Shown: positions 18,761 to 29,407, numbered from the stretch's first letter. The stretch is 64,000 nucleotides of DNA from Ewingella sp. CoE-038-23 (GCF_040419245.1 NZ_JAZHOH010000001.1:1736001-1800000), one strand, 5' to 3'. Notes: generated by a model not told the origin, from the sequence alone. Translations and numbers: made by a program.

Positions 18761-19708
18761 GTGAAAATTCTTATAACAGGCGCGACAGGATTCGTCGGAA
18801 GCAATCTTTTCAAAACATTAGAAGCAAGAAACCATCATGTTGTCGGTACTACCCGCCGGGGGCCGGAGGGGGAATCTTCAAACCTGATCAATGTTGGTGA
18901 GATTTCGGAAAAAACGGATTGGTCTGCAGTACTGCAAGGTTGTGATACGGTTGTTCATACCGCCGGACGTGCACATATTCTTGATGATCGTGCCGAAGAT
19001 AAGCTCGCTGAATTCCGTAGAGTGAACTGTGCTGCAACCTTGAAGCTTGCGCATGATGCACAGAAAGCCGGGGTTAAACATTTCATCTTTATTAGTTCGA
19101 TTGGTGTAAATGGCAATAAAACTGAAGGTAAACCCTTTAATGAACTATCAACACCTCAGCCGACTTCAGACTATGCTATCTCAAAATTAGAAGCAGAGCA
19201 GGCTCTTCAGTCACAGTTTGCTAATAGTACAATGTCTATTACGATCATTCGACCAGCATTAATTTGTGGCGAAAATGCTCCCGGAAATATCCGTCGACTT
19301 CTAAAAATTGTTGAAAGCGGCTTACCTCTACCTTTTAAAGGGCTTAAAAATAAGCGCGGCATGGTATCACTGGACAATGTGGTTAGCTTTGTTGTCGCGT
19401 GTATTGAAAATGAATTAGCTAAGAATGAACTCTTTGTTCTTGCTGATAAAGATGCCCCAAGTACTGAGGAAATAGTTAAAAGCTTTTCTCTAGGTATGAA
19501 TAAGCCTTCTCGTGTTATCTGGTTTCCTTCAAGTATATTAGGTGTATTACTCACCTTAGTTGGCAAGAAAAGTCTTTATGAACAACTTTATGGTTCTCTT
19601 GAAATTGATGCCAGTAAAAGCACTCGTTTACTAAATTGGCAAGCTCCAGTAACGATTTTTGAAACAATGGAAAGAACAGCTAAATATTATAGCAAGGGAA
19701 ACAAATAA
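18761..19708 (+). CDS. NAD-dependent epimerase/dehydratase, WbpV-like (UDP-4-keto sugar reductase)
   Basis: A 315-aa extended SDR protein with the nucleotide-binding GATGFVGSNLF and the YAISK catalytic pair (Tyr/Lys). It resembles P. aeruginosa WbpV and related reductases/epimerases that act on the 4-keto product of WbpM-type dehydratases to give UDP-N-acetyl-quinovosamine or -fucosamine. The following genes (WbpL-type transferase, WbpM-type dehydratase) support that role. The start is GTG at 18761 with AAAGGG 7 bp before it. It is the first gene after the JUMPstart leader. The exact sugar is inference. Confidence 0.82.
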   Translation: MKILITGATGFVGSNLFKTLEARNHHVVGTTRRGPEGESSNLINVGEISEKTDWSAVLQGCDTVVHTAGRAHILDDRAEDKLAEFRRVNCAATLKLAHDAQKAGVKHFIFISSIGVNGNKTEGKPFNELSTPQPTSDYAISKLEAEQALQSQFANSTMSITIIRPALICGENAPGNIRRLLKIVESGLPLPFKGLKNKRGMVSLDNVVSFVVACIENELAKNELFVLADKDAPSTEEIVKSFSLGMNKPSRVIWFPSSILGVLLTLVGKKSLYEQLYGSLEIDASKSTRLLNWQAPVTIFETMERTAKYYSKGNK

Positions 19709-20742
19709 TGTTTGAAATAATCATTGCCATTGCGACCTTTATTTTGTCGTTTGCACTTACTTGGGGATTGCGAGTTTATGCATTAAAGAATAACGTGATT
19801 GATGTTCCTAATCAGCGCAGTTCGCATTCCACTCCAACACCACGCGGTGGTGGTGTAGCAATTGTTATTAGTTTCCTTATAGGTTTATTAGTATTAAAAG
19901 TTATTGATGCTATTTCCTTAACTCAGCTAGCATCACTTTTCATCGCTGGGCTGATTATTGCGATCGTCGGTTTTCTCGACGACCATGGTCATATAGCTGC
20001 CCGCTGGCGTTTGTTAATGCATTTCCTTGCAGGTGCGTTTGGGCTGTTTTTCCTGGGACAATTCCCCTCTATCGATCTGTTTGGTTATACGCTTAATGCT
20101 GGTTGGGCTGGAATGGTCTTTGGATTAGTCTATCTGGCTTGGATGCTAAACCTCTATAATTTCATGGATGGCATTAATGGATTAGCAAGCATGGAGGCGA
20201 TAACATTTTCCTTATCATCATGTGCTCTGCTTATTTTAGCTGTGCCTGAAGCATTAAAAACAAGCCAATTTACCATGCTATTGCTGTTAGGCTTTGCAGC
20301 ATTAGGGTTCATTTTCTGGAACTTCCCTAAAGCAAAAATTTTTATGGGGGATGCAGGTAGTGGCTTTTTGGGAATAACTATCGGTCTCATTGTTCTCCAT
20401 GTTGCCACGTTAAACAGTAATTTGTTTCTAGCAGAGATTACATTATTAGGAATATTTATTGTTGATGCTACTGTGACTCTTTTACGCCGTTTATTCGCTG
20501 GGAAAAAAGTATATGAAGCTCATGCTAGTCATACTTACCAAATTCTAGCTAGAAAATATGGAAGCCATAAAACAGTTACGTTAGCTGCATTGATTATCAA
20601 CCTCCTATGGCTCGCACCTATTGCAATGTTTATTGCCACTGGCTCAATGACTGGTGTGATTGGCATTTTGATCGCATGGTTGCCGTTGATAGTTGTTGCA
20701 TACTTATGTGGGGCAGGAGTTAAGGACCGGGTAAATGTGTAA
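19708..20742 (+). CDS. Initiating polyprenyl-phosphate glycosyltransferase, WecA/WbpL family
   Basis: A 344-aa polytopic enzyme (about ten helices) that transfers an N-acetylhexosamine-1-phosphate from UDP-sugar to undecaprenyl phosphate at the cytoplasmic face, starting the O unit. Family motifs are PTPRGGG, GFLDDHGHI (Asp-Asp pair), NLYNFMDGINGLA, FMGDAGSGFLG and the HASHTYQ loop in the place of the WecA/MraY histidine motif. It overlaps the preceding gene stop by one base (TAATG) and the next gene in the same way, so the three are translationally coupled. The WbpL grouping fits the WbpV/WbpM neighbours. Confidence 0.92.
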   Translation: MFEIIIAIATFILSFALTWGLRVYALKNNVIDVPNQRSSHSTPTPRGGGVAIVISFLIGLLVLKVIDAISLTQLASLFIAGLIIAIVGFLDDHGHIAARWRLLMHFLAGAFGLFFLGQFPSIDLFGYTLNAGWAGMVFGLVYLAWMLNLYNFMDGINGLASMEAITFSLSSCALLILAVPEALKTSQFTMLLLLGFAALGFIFWNFPKAKIFMGDAGSGFLGITIGLIVLHVATLNSNLFLAEITLLGIFIVDATVTLLRRLFAGKKVYEAHASHTYQILARKYGSHKTVTLAALIINLLWLAPIAMFIATGSMTGVIGILIAWLPLIVVAYLCGAGVKDRVNV

Positions 20743-21326
20743 TGATAGTTAATTCACTCCTTATCCTTGGTGCTGGTGGGCACGGTCGTTCAATTTATGA
20801 AATGGCTATTTCTTTGGATTTGTTTACTCATGTGGCTTTTCTAGATGATGGCGCTCATTCTGCGGAGCAAGCCCTAGAAAAAAATATTATTGGCCGAATA
20901 CATAAACTTTGTGAATTTGCGCCGAAGTATACTCATGCTGTCGTGGGGATCGGCAACAATAGTGTTCGTGAAACATTGCAAAGTAAGGCAATGGATGCTG
21001 GATTGATTATTTCAACCCTTATACACCCCAGAGCTATGGTGAGCCCGTCAGCGCAAATAGAAATGGGTACAGTTATTCTGGCCGGAGCTATTATTGGAGC
21101 GAATGTAAAAATCGGAAAGGGCGTCATTGTTAATTGTCAGACAGTTGTTGATCACGATGGCGTACTCGAAGATTTTTCCCATCTAGGCGTGGGGGTCAGT
21201 TTGGCAGGAAATAGTCTTATTGGTAGAAGTGCTTTTGTACAGGCTGGTTCAAGTGGTGGATATAATTGCCATATTGAACCCTATGCCAAATGTGCTCCTG
21301 GAACAGTTTTAGAAACTAGAGCTTGA
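20742..21326 (+). CDS. Sugar O- or N-acyltransferase, NeuD/PglD type
   Basis: A 194-aa two-domain protein. An N-terminal Rossmann-like sugar-binding domain (LLILGAGGHGRSIYEMA) is followed by a left-handed beta-helix hexapeptide region (about residues 95-190) with the VDHDG motif that carries the catalytic histidine in PglD. It probably acetylates a nucleotide sugar of the O unit. PglD homologues usually act on an amino group made by an aminotransferase, but no aminotransferase is encoded here, so O-acetylation is equally possible. It overlaps the WbpL-like gene by one base and precedes the WbpM-like gene by 29 bp. Confidence 0.88.
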   Translation: MIVNSLLILGAGGHGRSIYEMAISLDLFTHVAFLDDGAHSAEQALEKNIIGRIHKLCEFAPKYTHAVVGIGNNSVRETLQSKAMDAGLIISTLIHPRAMVSPSAQIEMGTVILAGAIIGANVKIGKGVIVNCQTVVDHDGVLEDFSHLGVGVSLAGNSLIGRSAFVQAGSSGGYNCHIEPYAKCAPGTVLETRA

Positions 21327-21355
21327 TGCTCTGATACTCTACTCGGTTTAAAACT

Positions 21356-23242
21356 ATGCTTACGTTCTTACTTTCGTTACCAAGGCCGGTGAAAAGGATT
21401 ATTACACTGGCTATTGATGTAGTGCTGTTGTTGTGCGCCTTCTGGTTTGCATTTTGGGTGCGTATTGATTCAATGACGCCAGTATCAAGTTTGCCGCATT
21501 GGATTTTAATCCTTTCTATTGTTTTTGTTACGCTAATATTCTTTATCAAACTTGGTCTATATCGTGCGGTCATTCGATATATTACAGCTAAGATATTGGT
21601 CGCTGTAGCGATTGGCATGATAGCCTCATCTATGCTGCTAATTATATCTGCGTTCTACACCAATTTATTCTTACCACGTACTGTTCCAATCATTTATTTT
21701 GCCTTTGGGCTATTGATGATCACCGGTTCCCGTCTGACTCTAAGGATGTTAATTAACCGTGGACTGAAATTGGGCACAAAAATCATCATCTATGGTGCGG
21801 GTGCTTCAGGAAGACAGCTGTTACCAGCTTTGAGTCAGGCATCCGAATATTACCCCGTTGCCTTTGTCGATGATAATCCGCGCCTTCAGGGGACCGTAAT
21901 GCATGGCGTAACGGTTTACTCACCTAAGAAAATGGCATGGTTAGTCGAGAAATATGAAGTCAAAAAAATCCTTCTCGCTATGCCGAGTGCAAGCCGGGCG
22001 CGTAAAAATGAAGTTATCAAGCAATTAGAAGGTCTACCTTGTGAGGTATTGTCCATCCCTGGGATGGTTGATCTGGTTGAAGGTAAAGCAAGTATCGATA
22101 CTCTACGTAAAGTATCCATTACCGACTTACTTGGGCGTGATCCTGTTGACCCAGTTCCAGAACTTATTGCGCGTAATATCCTTGATAAATCGGTAATGGT
22201 AACCGGTGCTGGTGGTTCGATTGGCTCCGAGTTGTGTCGTCAGATTCTACGCAATTCACCTCAAGCTTTAGTGCTTTATGAAGTATCTGAATATTCTCTT
22301 TATGCAATTGAACGCGAGCTTGCTGAGATTATTAAATCTCAGAATCTAAGAACTACGCTCTATCCTATCCTTGGTAATGTTCAAGACCAAGAGCATTTAG
22401 AAAGAGTATTGCGTAGCTTCAAAACTGAAACTATTTACCATGCTGCAGCGTATAAGCACGTGCCATTGGTGGAATATAACGTTACTGATGGTGTGCGCAA
22501 TAACGTATTTGGTACGCTTGCTTGTGCCCAGGCTGCTATAGCCTGTAACGTCCCTAAATTTGTCCTGATATCAACGGACAAAGCAGTACGACCGACTAAT
22601 ACCATGGGGGCAACTAAACGCTTAGCAGAATTAGTTCTCCAAGGGCTGTCATCTTCACAGGGTACGACATGCTTTAGCATGGTTCGTTTTGGAAATGTGT
22701 TAGGATCATCTGGTTCTGTAGTGCCGCTTTTTGAAAAGCAAATAAGTGCTGGCGGTCCTATCACTCTAACTCATCCAGATATAATTCGTTATTTCATGAC
22801 TATTCCTGAGGCAGCACAGTTAGTTATACAGGCTGGGGCAATGGGTAATGGCGGCGACGTTTTTGTTTTAGATATGGGGGAACCGGTAAAAATTATCGAT
22901 CTCGCACATAGAATGGTTACGCTGAGCGGCCTCAAACTCCGTGATGCTGAACACCCTACAGGCGACATTGAAATTAAGACGACGGGTTTACGACCTGGTG
23001 AGAAGCTTTTTGAAGAGTTACTCATTGGGGAAAATGTGATGAATACCCTCCACCCGCGCATCTTGACTGCGAACGAAGTGATGATGCCTTGGGCTGAATT
23101 GACTGATTTCCTACAGCAATTGAATGAGGCATGTAGCCGTTTTGATCAGCAACGCATTCGTGAACTATTGCTTGCAGCACCCACTGGATTTACACCAACA
23201 GATAAAATCTGTGACGTTATGTGGCTTAATTCTAAGGTTTAA
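21356..23242 (+). CDS. UDP-N-acetylglucosamine 4,6-dehydratase, WbpM/CapD family
   Basis: A 628-aa membrane-bound dehydratase. The N-terminus has four hydrophobic segments (about residues 10-120). A first Rossmann-like region GAGASGRQL (about 150) is followed by the catalytic SDR domain with GAGGSIGSELCRQI, HAAAYKHVPLVE, STDKAVRPTNTMGATKR and RFGNVLGSSGSVVP. The usual SDR tyrosine is Met in MGATK, as in WbpM. It makes UDP-4-keto-6-deoxy-GlcNAc, the substrate for the WbpV-like reductase encoded upstream. Length matches WbpM-type proteins. Confidence 0.93.
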   Translation: MLTFLLSLPRPVKRIITLAIDVVLLLCAFWFAFWVRIDSMTPVSSLPHWILILSIVFVTLIFFIKLGLYRAVIRYITAKILVAVAIGMIASSMLLIISAFYTNLFLPRTVPIIYFAFGLLMITGSRLTLRMLINRGLKLGTKIIIYGAGASGRQLLPALSQASEYYPVAFVDDNPRLQGTVMHGVTVYSPKKMAWLVEKYEVKKILLAMPSASRARKNEVIKQLEGLPCEVLSIPGMVDLVEGKASIDTLRKVSITDLLGRDPVDPVPELIARNILDKSVMVTGAGGSIGSELCRQILRNSPQALVLYEVSEYSLYAIERELAEIIKSQNLRTTLYPILGNVQDQEHLERVLRSFKTETIYHAAAYKHVPLVEYNVTDGVRNNVFGTLACAQAAIACNVPKFVLISTDKAVRPTNTMGATKRLAELVLQGLSSSQGTTCFSMVRFGNVLGSSGSVVPLFEKQISAGGPITLTHPDIIRYFMTIPEAAQLVIQAGAMGNGGDVFVLDMGEPVKIIDLAHRMVTLSGLKLRDAEHPTGDIEIKTTGLRPGEKLFEELLIGENVMNTLHPRILTANEVMMPWAELTDFLQQLNEACSRFDQQRIRELLLAAPTGFTPTDKICDVMWLNSKV

Positions 23243-23327
23243 TTATTGTTAAAGCATTTATAATTTAATTAGTTACATACGCTGATATAAAGTAAATTTA
23301 CATTACTCGAAGATAGCGATTCTATAA

Positions 23328-24401
23328 ATGAAGATTCTCGTAACCGGTGGTGCAGGCTTTATTGGTTCTGCTGTTATTCGTCATATTATTAACAATACAA
23401 ATGATAGTGTTATCAATATCGACAAGCTAACTTATGCTGGGAATTTAGAATCACTGGCAGAAGTGTCTTCGAGCGAGCGTTACACCTTTATGCAAGCTGA
23501 CATTTGCGATAAAAACGCTATCGAAAATATCTTTATGCTTCAGAAGCCCGATGCAGTTATGCATCTAGCTGCTGAAAGTCATGTGGATCGTTCAATCACG
23601 GGACCAGCAGAATTCATAGGTACTAACATTGTTGGTACCTATACTTTATTGGAAGCTGCTCGAGCATATTGGTCCAAGCTTGATGAGTCACCTAAAAAAC
23701 TATTCCGTTTCCACCATATTTCAACTGATGAAGTGTATGGTGATTTGCCACATCCAGATGAATGGAAAGAGCAGGGGGCGTTGCCACTCTTTACGGAAAG
23801 TACAGCATATGCACCTAGTAGTCCGTATTCAGCATCAAAAGCATCAAGTGATCATCTAGTCCGTGCGTGGCAACGCACCTATGGGCTCCCGTGCATAGTA
23901 ACCAACTGTTCCAATAACTATGGTCCATATCATTTTCCAGAGAAATTAATCCCTTTAGTAATTTTGAATGCACTTGAGGGGAAAAAATTACCAATCTATG
24001 GAAAGGGCGATCAAATTAGGGATTGGCTCTATGTCGAAGATCACGCGCGTGCGCTTTATACTGTCGTAACCCAAGGCCAATTGGGAGAGACTTATAATAT
24101 CGGTGGTCACAATGAGAAGAAGAACCTTGATGTTGTGCTAACAATATGTGACTTACTTGATGAGATTATTCCCAATACAGAATCATACCGAGAGCAAATT
24201 ACTTTTGTTGCCGACCGCCCGGGACATGACCGGCGTTATGCTATTGATTCAAATAAGATTAATAGAGAATTGAATTGGCAACCGGTAGAAACGTTTGAAT
24301 CCGGTATAAGAAAAACCATCCTCTGGTATCTCGCAAATCAAAAATGGTGCAAAAGAGTGCAGGATGGCAGTTATCAACGTGAACGCTTAGGTCTGGAATA
24401 A
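23328..24401 (+). CDS. rfbB: dTDP-glucose 4,6-dehydratase
   Basis: A 357-aa SDR enzyme that converts dTDP-glucose to dTDP-4-keto-6-deoxyglucose. It has [35 protein letters not shown], the catalytic YSASKA, and [15 protein letters not shown], all typical of RmlB. rmlA follows after 4 bp. The usual next genes, rmlC and rmlD, are absent from the cluster, and no amino-sugar branch gene is present. The ECA operon normally carries paralogues rffG/rffH elsewhere. Confidence 0.96.
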   Translation: MKILVTGGAGFIGSAVIRHIINNTNDSVINIDKLTYAGNLESLAEVSSSERYTFMQADICDKNAIENIFMLQKPDAVMHLAAESHVDRSITGPAEFIGTNIVGTYTLLEAARAYWSKLDESPKKLFRFHHISTDEVYGDLPHPDEWKEQGALPLFTESTAYAPSSPYSASKASSDHLVRAWQRTYGLPCIVTNCSNNYGPYHFPEKLIPLVILNALEGKKLPIYGKGDQIRDWLYVEDHARALYTVVTQGQLGETYNIGGHNEKKNLDVVLTICDLLDEIIPNTESYREQITFVADRPGHDRRYAIDSNKINRELNWQPVETFESGIRKTILWYLANQKWCKRVQDGSYQRERLGLE

Positions 24402-24405
24402 AAAT

Positions 24406-25281
24406 ATGAAAGGTATCATTCTTGCAGGCGGTTCTGGTGCCCGCTTATATCCAGTCACCATGGGGGTCTCGAAGCAATTATTACCAATTTATGATAAACC
24501 GATGATTTATTATCCGCTTTCAGTATTAATGCTGGCGGGTATTCGGGATATTCTCATTATCACTACTCCCGAAGATCAGGCTTCTTTCAAACGTCTTCTA
24601 GGTAATGGTGATAATTTTGGTGTTCATTTAGAATATGCAATTCAACCGAATCCTGACGGTTTAGCACAAGCTTTCATTATTGGTGAGGAGTTTATTGGTG
24701 CTGATAGTGTTTGTTTAGTGTTGGGTGATAATATCTTTTTTGGTCAGGGTTTCAGCGGTAAATTGCGTTCGGTTGCTGAAAGGTCAGAGGGGGCAACTAT
24801 TTTTGGCTACCAAGTTGTTGACCCAGAACGATTTGGAGTTGTGGATTTTGATTCCCAATACAATGCTATTTCTATTGAAGAGAAGCCTAAAAAACCTAAG
24901 TCAAATTGGGCTGTCACAGGGCTATATTTTTATGACAACAATGTGATAGAAATAGCAAAAAATGTCAAACCATCAAAACGTGGGGAATTAGAGATAACGG
25001 CCGTTAATGAAGAATATCTTAAAAGATCGAAACTTCACGTTGAGTTACTTGGCCGCGGATTCGCATGGCTAGATACTGGGACCCATGACAGCCTTATAGA
25101 GGCCGGAAGCTTTGTCGAAACAGTTCAAAAGCGGCAGGGTATGATGGTGGCTTGTCCCGAGGAAATTGCGTGGCGTAATGGTTGGTTAAATGATGAAGAA
25201 CTGCTTGAAAGAGGACGGATATTCCAAAAAAACAGTTACGGACAATATCTTATAAAACTAGCTTATTTAACTTTGAATTAG
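24406..25281 (+). CDS. rfbA: Glucose-1-phosphate thymidylyltransferase
   Basis: A 291-aa nucleotidyltransferase making dTDP-glucose from dTTP and glucose-1-phosphate. The N-terminal [32 protein letters not shown] signature and [20 protein letters not shown] are diagnostic for RmlA. It is followed by 440 bp of AT-rich DNA without genes rather than by rmlC/rmlD, so the pathway encoded here ends at the keto sugar. Confidence 0.96.
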   Translation: MKGIILAGGSGARLYPVTMGVSKQLLPIYDKPMIYYPLSVLMLAGIRDILIITTPEDQASFKRLLGNGDNFGVHLEYAIQPNPDGLAQAFIIGEEFIGADSVCLVLGDNIFFGQGFSGKLRSVAERSEGATIFGYQVVDPERFGVVDFDSQYNAISIEEKPKKPKSNWAVTGLYFYDNNVIEIAKNVKPSKRGELEITAVNEEYLKRSKLHVELLGRGFAWLDTGTHDSLIEAGSFVETVQKRQGMMVACPEEIAWRNGWLNDEELLERGRIFQKNSYGQYLIKLAYLTLN

Positions 25282-25721
25282 AATTATTTTTACTCACTCA
25301 AGAGCAATATTCCATATGATATAGCTCTACTATATGCCTGCTCATTATGTTTACGTTATTTAGCTTTTCATTCATTCAACGTTTAACTGGATCGTGGAAT
25401 TAATCGTCGAAGAATATAAATAATTTTTTTACTATTGATAGGCTACAGCAATAAAATATTTTAAGTTCTAGTACTTCACTATAATTCAAATATAGTGACA
25501 ATCTATATTTTTCCTTATAGCCAAAACCCACGCATTCATACTACATAATAGACGTAAGACTTAGTTAATTAGAGGATGGAAAGTTCGAGATTATCAGTTA
25601 ATATCTCTGAGCTGACTTCACGAGCTGAATCACTATGTTGTACTGTGATGTTGCACTCGATAATCTCATTTTCACTGAATAGTGTTCTTTTAATAGACAA
25701 AAAATAAAGATAAACAACATC
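25282..25721. other. AT-rich gap in the O-antigen cluster, no gene seen
   Basis: These 440 bp between rfbA and the first glycosyltransferase have stops in all frames and no recognisable protein fragment. A short inverted pair GAGATTATC (about 25588) / GATAATCTC (about 25660) is present. It lies exactly where rmlC/rmlD or an amino-sugar gene would be expected, so it may mark a deletion or a recombination junction. Confidence 0.5.
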
Positions 25722-26879
25722 ATGAAAAAAGTATTATACGTAACAGGTCGATTTCCTTTCCCTCTGATCACCGGAGATGCACTTCGTGCTTATAACCAGA
25801 TAAAACATATTGCTGAAGATCATTATGTCGATGTTTTTTCTATTGAACCAGTAAGTATTAAAAGTGATGAAATTACTAATATAACAAGAAATATATATTC
25901 GGCTAATGTAGGAAGACTACAAAAGGCTTTTAATATTATATTTAATTTCTATGATAGGCCGCTACAATCAGCAATGTATGTTGACTCTTCAGCTTGGAAG
26001 ATACTCAGCAAAATTATAACTAATAACGATTATGATATTGTCATTTTCCAGTTGGTCAGATTGGAATGGTATGTAAAAAAAACCGCATCTTTACGAAACA
26101 AAAGAGAGTTAAATTTTGAAATATATTGTGATTATGTTGATGCATTGTCACTTAATATGCAGAATCGAGCTAACTCTGAAAAAACGTTAAAAAAATTAGT
26201 TTGCCGGAGAGAGTCAAAACAATTAGTTAAATGTGAACGTGAAATATTCCCGTTGGTAGATAAGCAAATAATAATTTCTCAACGAGATGCCGATTATATC
26301 AATGCCGGATATTTTCATATTGTGCCAAATGGTGTTAACTTACCAAAAGAACATATTTTAAAAAAAATAGAGAGTGCTGATAATAAAACGATAAATATCG
26401 TTTTTTTTGGAAACATGGGATATTACCCAAATGTGAAAGCTGCGATTCTCCTTGCAGAAATATTCCAATCATTACCTAAAAATAAATTCCAATTGCATAT
26501 TGTGGGTGCTAATCCTGCAAAAAAAATCATGAGTTTGGATGAAGTGCCTGGTATTAAAGTTTACGGTTATGTGGAAAACTTACAAGATCTTCTCACATCA
26601 ATGGATGTAGCTGTCTTCCCAATACTAGATGGTTCAGGGTTACAGAATAAAGTGCTTGAGGCATTTTCGCTGCAAATACCCGTTATTACCACAAGTATAG
26701 TAATGGCCTCAATAATATCATCAAAAAATTGTACGATTATAGCTAATTCAAAAGAAGAATTCATTGATGCAATTGAAAAGTTTTCACGGAATGAATTTCC
26801 AACCGAATCAATTGTAGAGAATGCCTATGAATTGATTAAAAAAGAATATAGCTGGAATAAAATAAATCATTTAATGTAA
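25722..26879 (+). CDS. Glycosyltransferase, GT4 family
   Basis: A 385-aa GT-B fold transferase. The N-terminal part (VLYVTGRFPFPLITGDALRAYNQIKHIA) and the C-terminal Glycos_transf_1 region (VFFGNMGYYPNVKAA, VYGYVENLQDLL, PILDGSGLQNKVLEAFSLQIPVI with the E-x7-E type nucleotide-sugar site) place it in GT4. It should add one sugar of the O unit on the cytoplasmic face. Donor and linkage cannot be read from sequence; a mannose donor is possible because manC/manB are in the same cluster. Base composition is strongly AT-rich. Confidence 0.85.
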   Translation: MKKVLYVTGRFPFPLITGDALRAYNQIKHIAEDHYVDVFSIEPVSIKSDEITNITRNIYSANVGRLQKAFNIIFNFYDRPLQSAMYVDSSAWKILSKIITNNDYDIVIFQLVRLEWYVKKTASLRNKRELNFEIYCDYVDALSLNMQNRANSEKTLKKLVCRRESKQLVKCEREIFPLVDKQIIISQRDADYINAGYFHIVPNGVNLPKEHILKKIESADNKTINIVFFGNMGYYPNVKAAILLAEIFQSLPKNKFQLHIVGANPAKKIMSLDEVPGIKVYGYVENLQDLLTSMDVAVFPILDGSGLQNKVLEAFSLQIPVITTSIVMASIISSKNCTIIANSKEEFIDAIEKFSRNEFPTESIVENAYELIKKEYSWNKINHLM

Positions 26880-26898
26880 GGTTACAGGATTGTATGTC

Positions 26899-27921
26899 AT
26901 GAAAAAAATTTTGATATTTAACTTTTATAAAGGGATCTTGTTACGTGGCATTCCTATTTATACCGATAATTTAGTATTAGCACTGAAAAAAGACGGATGT
27001 GAAGTAAAGCAATTCATCTGTCCGAAATTTATAGCTAAATTGCCGCGGGCAATAATTGATATAATGTTTGTTTTCTCTGAACAAATTTTAGTACCAATCA
27101 TTGGGATTTTAGGGGGGTATGATAAAGTCATATACCCTTATAATTCCACTTCAATATTATCAGCGCTGACAAAAAAATCACTGATTATTATTCATGATTT
27201 TATTCCGAATAGAAAAATAAAGTCAGCGAAAAGTATTTCCTCTTTGTATATCGTAATTTCGCAAAGAATACATGCATGGTTGAAACGAGACGTTGCATTT
27301 GTTTCCTCAACAACCTACAGAATTGCGAGAAATGTCACTTGGCTTAAAAAGTGTGATCATTATCTATTCCCAAATGCTTTTTATCTATTCGAGAGTACGT
27401 TTAATACACTACGAAGTATCGAACCCGAGAGTGATAACTATGTAGTTCTAATTTCTGGTAATGGCTCAAATAAACAATTTGAAACAACCATGGGGCTTTG
27501 GAGTAGTTTACCCAATCAGTCGAATGCACGTCTGAAAGTTGTTGGATTGGGAGCTCATAAAATATGGGCATCCAAGATTGTAGATAAATTTCATCAAACG
27601 AATGTGGATATACTGCCCATTTTGTCAGATAAAGAGTTAGTCCAAATTATCAAAAACTCATCTCTAATGTGGGCTCATTCAACTCATGAAGGTTTTGGAA
27701 GACCAGTGATTGAGGGGCGGATTTGTGGCCTTAATGTTATTGCGACAAATATACCGGCTTTTCGTGAGCATAAAGATGATAATGTATTTTTGTATAATAC
27801 TAACTCATTTGAAAAAATATATACGAGTGCACTATTGGCACCGTGCAAAGAAGAATATGAAATTAAATATCATGTGGTTTTGGAAAATGAGGTAGAGAGA
27901 TGGTTAGCAAAAGAAAAATAA
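26899..27921 (+). CDS. Glycosyltransferase, GT4-like
   Basis: A 340-aa transferase of the GT-B type with a C-terminal Glycos_transf_1 part: [33 protein letters not shown] and [31 protein letters not shown], the [10 protein letters not shown] block being the donor-site signature, as in many mannosyl- and rhamnosyltransferases. I chose ATG 26899 (AGGA at 26886-26889) over an in-frame TTG at 26890. It overlaps manC by 22 bp. With GDP-mannose made by the next genes, a mannosyltransferase is plausible but not proven. Confidence 0.85.
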   Translation: MKKILIFNFYKGILLRGIPIYTDNLVLALKKDGCEVKQFICPKFIAKLPRAIIDIMFVFSEQILVPIIGILGGYDKVIYPYNSTSILSALTKKSLIIIHDFIPNRKIKSAKSISSLYIVISQRIHAWLKRDVAFVSSTTYRIARNVTWLKKCDHYLFPNAFYLFESTFNTLRSIEPESDNYVVLISGNGSNKQFETTMGLWSSLPNQSNARLKVVGLGAHKIWASKIVDKFHQTNVDILPILSDKELVQIIKNSSLMWAHSTHEGFGRPVIEGRICGLNVIATNIPAFREHKDDNVFLYNTNSFEKIYTSALLAPCKEEYEIKYHVVLENEVERWLAKEK

Positions 27922-29339
27922 TACCTGTGATTATGGCCGGCGGAGTTGGTAGCCGTTTATGGCCTTTATCTCGCGAACTTTATCCTAAACAGTTTCTTTG
28001 CCTCAAAGGTAAATTAACGATGTTACAATCGACAGTTGAGCGACTGAATGATATCGATTGTGAAAACCCTGTGGTTATTTGTAACGAGCAGCATCGCTTT
28101 ATTGTTGCAGAACAATTGAGGGAGCTTAACAAGCTAACAAAAAATATTATTTTGGAGCCTGCTGGACGTAACACCGCACCTGCAATTGCTCTAGCGGCAC
28201 TTGCTGCAAAACGAAGTAGTTCCGATATTGATCCTCTGATGCTCGTACTCGCAGCAGATCATATGATTGAGAATGAAGATGTATTTTGTAATGTAGTGCG
28301 TAACGCCACTCCATACGCAAATGATGGCAAACTTGTTACCTTCGGTATTGTGCCTAAAACACCTGAAACTGGCTATGGCTATATTCGCCGTGGAGATGAA
28401 TTAGCGAAAGCTTCCGATTTAACTGCATATAAAGTGGCTCAGTTTGTTGAAAAGCCGAATCTTGAAAAAGCACAAGAATACATTTCTGTAGGTGAATATT
28501 ATTGGAATAGCGGCATGTTCCTATTCAGTGCTACTCGTTACCTCGAAGAGCTTGCTAAATTCCGCCCAGATATACTTGAAGCTTGTGAAAAAGCAATGAC
28601 TGGTATTGACCCTGATCTTGATTTCATACGTGTAGATGAGGAAGCCTTCCTAGCTTGTCCAGACGAATCTATTGACTATGCTGTCATGGAAAAAACTGCT
28701 GATGCGGTCGTGATGCCAATGGATGCCGGGTGGAGTGATGTAGGTTCCTGGTCTTCCCTATGGGAGGTCTGTGATCAATCCATTGAAGGAAACGTTAACT
28801 ACGGAGATGTTATTAGTTTCAACACCGAAAATAGTTATATATATGCAGAATCTAGCTTAGTAGCGACTGTCGGTGTTAAAGATCTTGTCATCGTACAGAC
28901 TAAGGATGCTTTGTTAGTTGCTGACCGCAATTCTGTCCAACATGTAAAAAAAATAGTTGAACAAATCAAGGATCAAGGACGGCATGAACACCACGTGCAT
29001 CGAGAGGTATATCGCCCATGGGGCAAATACGACTCTATCGACTCAGGTGAGCGTTATCAAGTTAAACGAATTACGGTTAAAGCGGGGGAGGGATTATCGC
29101 TTCAGATGCATCACCACCGTGCTGAACATTGGATTGTTGTAGCAGGAACCGCAAAGGTTATCATTAATGATGAAGAAAAAATCTTAAGCGAAAATGAATC
29201 AGTTTATATACCTCTTGGCGTAAAGCATTGTTTGGAAAATCCTGGAAAAATCCCACTTGAACTTATTGAAGTGCGTTCCGGTACATATTTAAATGAAGAC
29301 GATATTGTTAGATTTAAAGATCGCTACGGCCGCATTTAG
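27900..29339 (+). CDS. manC: Mannose-1-phosphate guanylyltransferase / mannose-6-phosphate isomerase
   Basis: A 479-aa bifunctional enzyme making GDP-mannose. It has the N-terminal nucleotidyltransferase domain ([40 protein letters not shown]) and a C-terminal type II PMI cupin domain ([36 protein letters not shown]). Length is standard for ManC/CpsB. It overlaps the glycosyltransferase before it by 22 bp and is followed by manB. No gmd/fcl/per genes are present, so GDP-mannose is likely used directly. Confidence 0.96.
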   Translation: MVSKRKIIPVIMAGGVGSRLWPLSRELYPKQFLCLKGKLTMLQSTVERLNDIDCENPVVICNEQHRFIVAEQLRELNKLTKNIILEPAGRNTAPAIALAALAAKRSSSDIDPLMLVLAADHMIENEDVFCNVVRNATPYANDGKLVTFGIVPKTPETGYGYIRRGDELAKASDLTAYKVAQFVEKPNLEKAQEYISVGEYYWNSGMFLFSATRYLEELAKFRPDILEACEKAMTGIDPDLDFIRVDEEAFLACPDESIDYAVMEKTADAVVMPMDAGWSDVGSWSSLWEVCDQSIEGNVNYGDVISFNTENSYIYAESSLVATVGVKDLVIVQTKDALLVADRNSVQHVKKIVEQIKDQGRHEHHVHREVYRPWGKYDSIDSGERYQVKRITVKAGEGLSLQMHHHRAEHWIVVAGTAKVIINDEEKILSENESVYIPLGVKHCLENPGKIPLELIEVRSGTYLNEDDIVRFKDRYGRI

Positions 29340-29407
29340 TTTTTATATCATTTGCACAAGAATTTTCTTTGTGGACGAATTGAGCATTGCTTGAAGGAGC
29401 GAATAAG

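Noticed and set aside
18712..18900. Small plus-strand frame at the start of the O-antigen cluster
   Set aside because: It overlaps the start of the WbpV-like gene in another frame and has no family resemblance.
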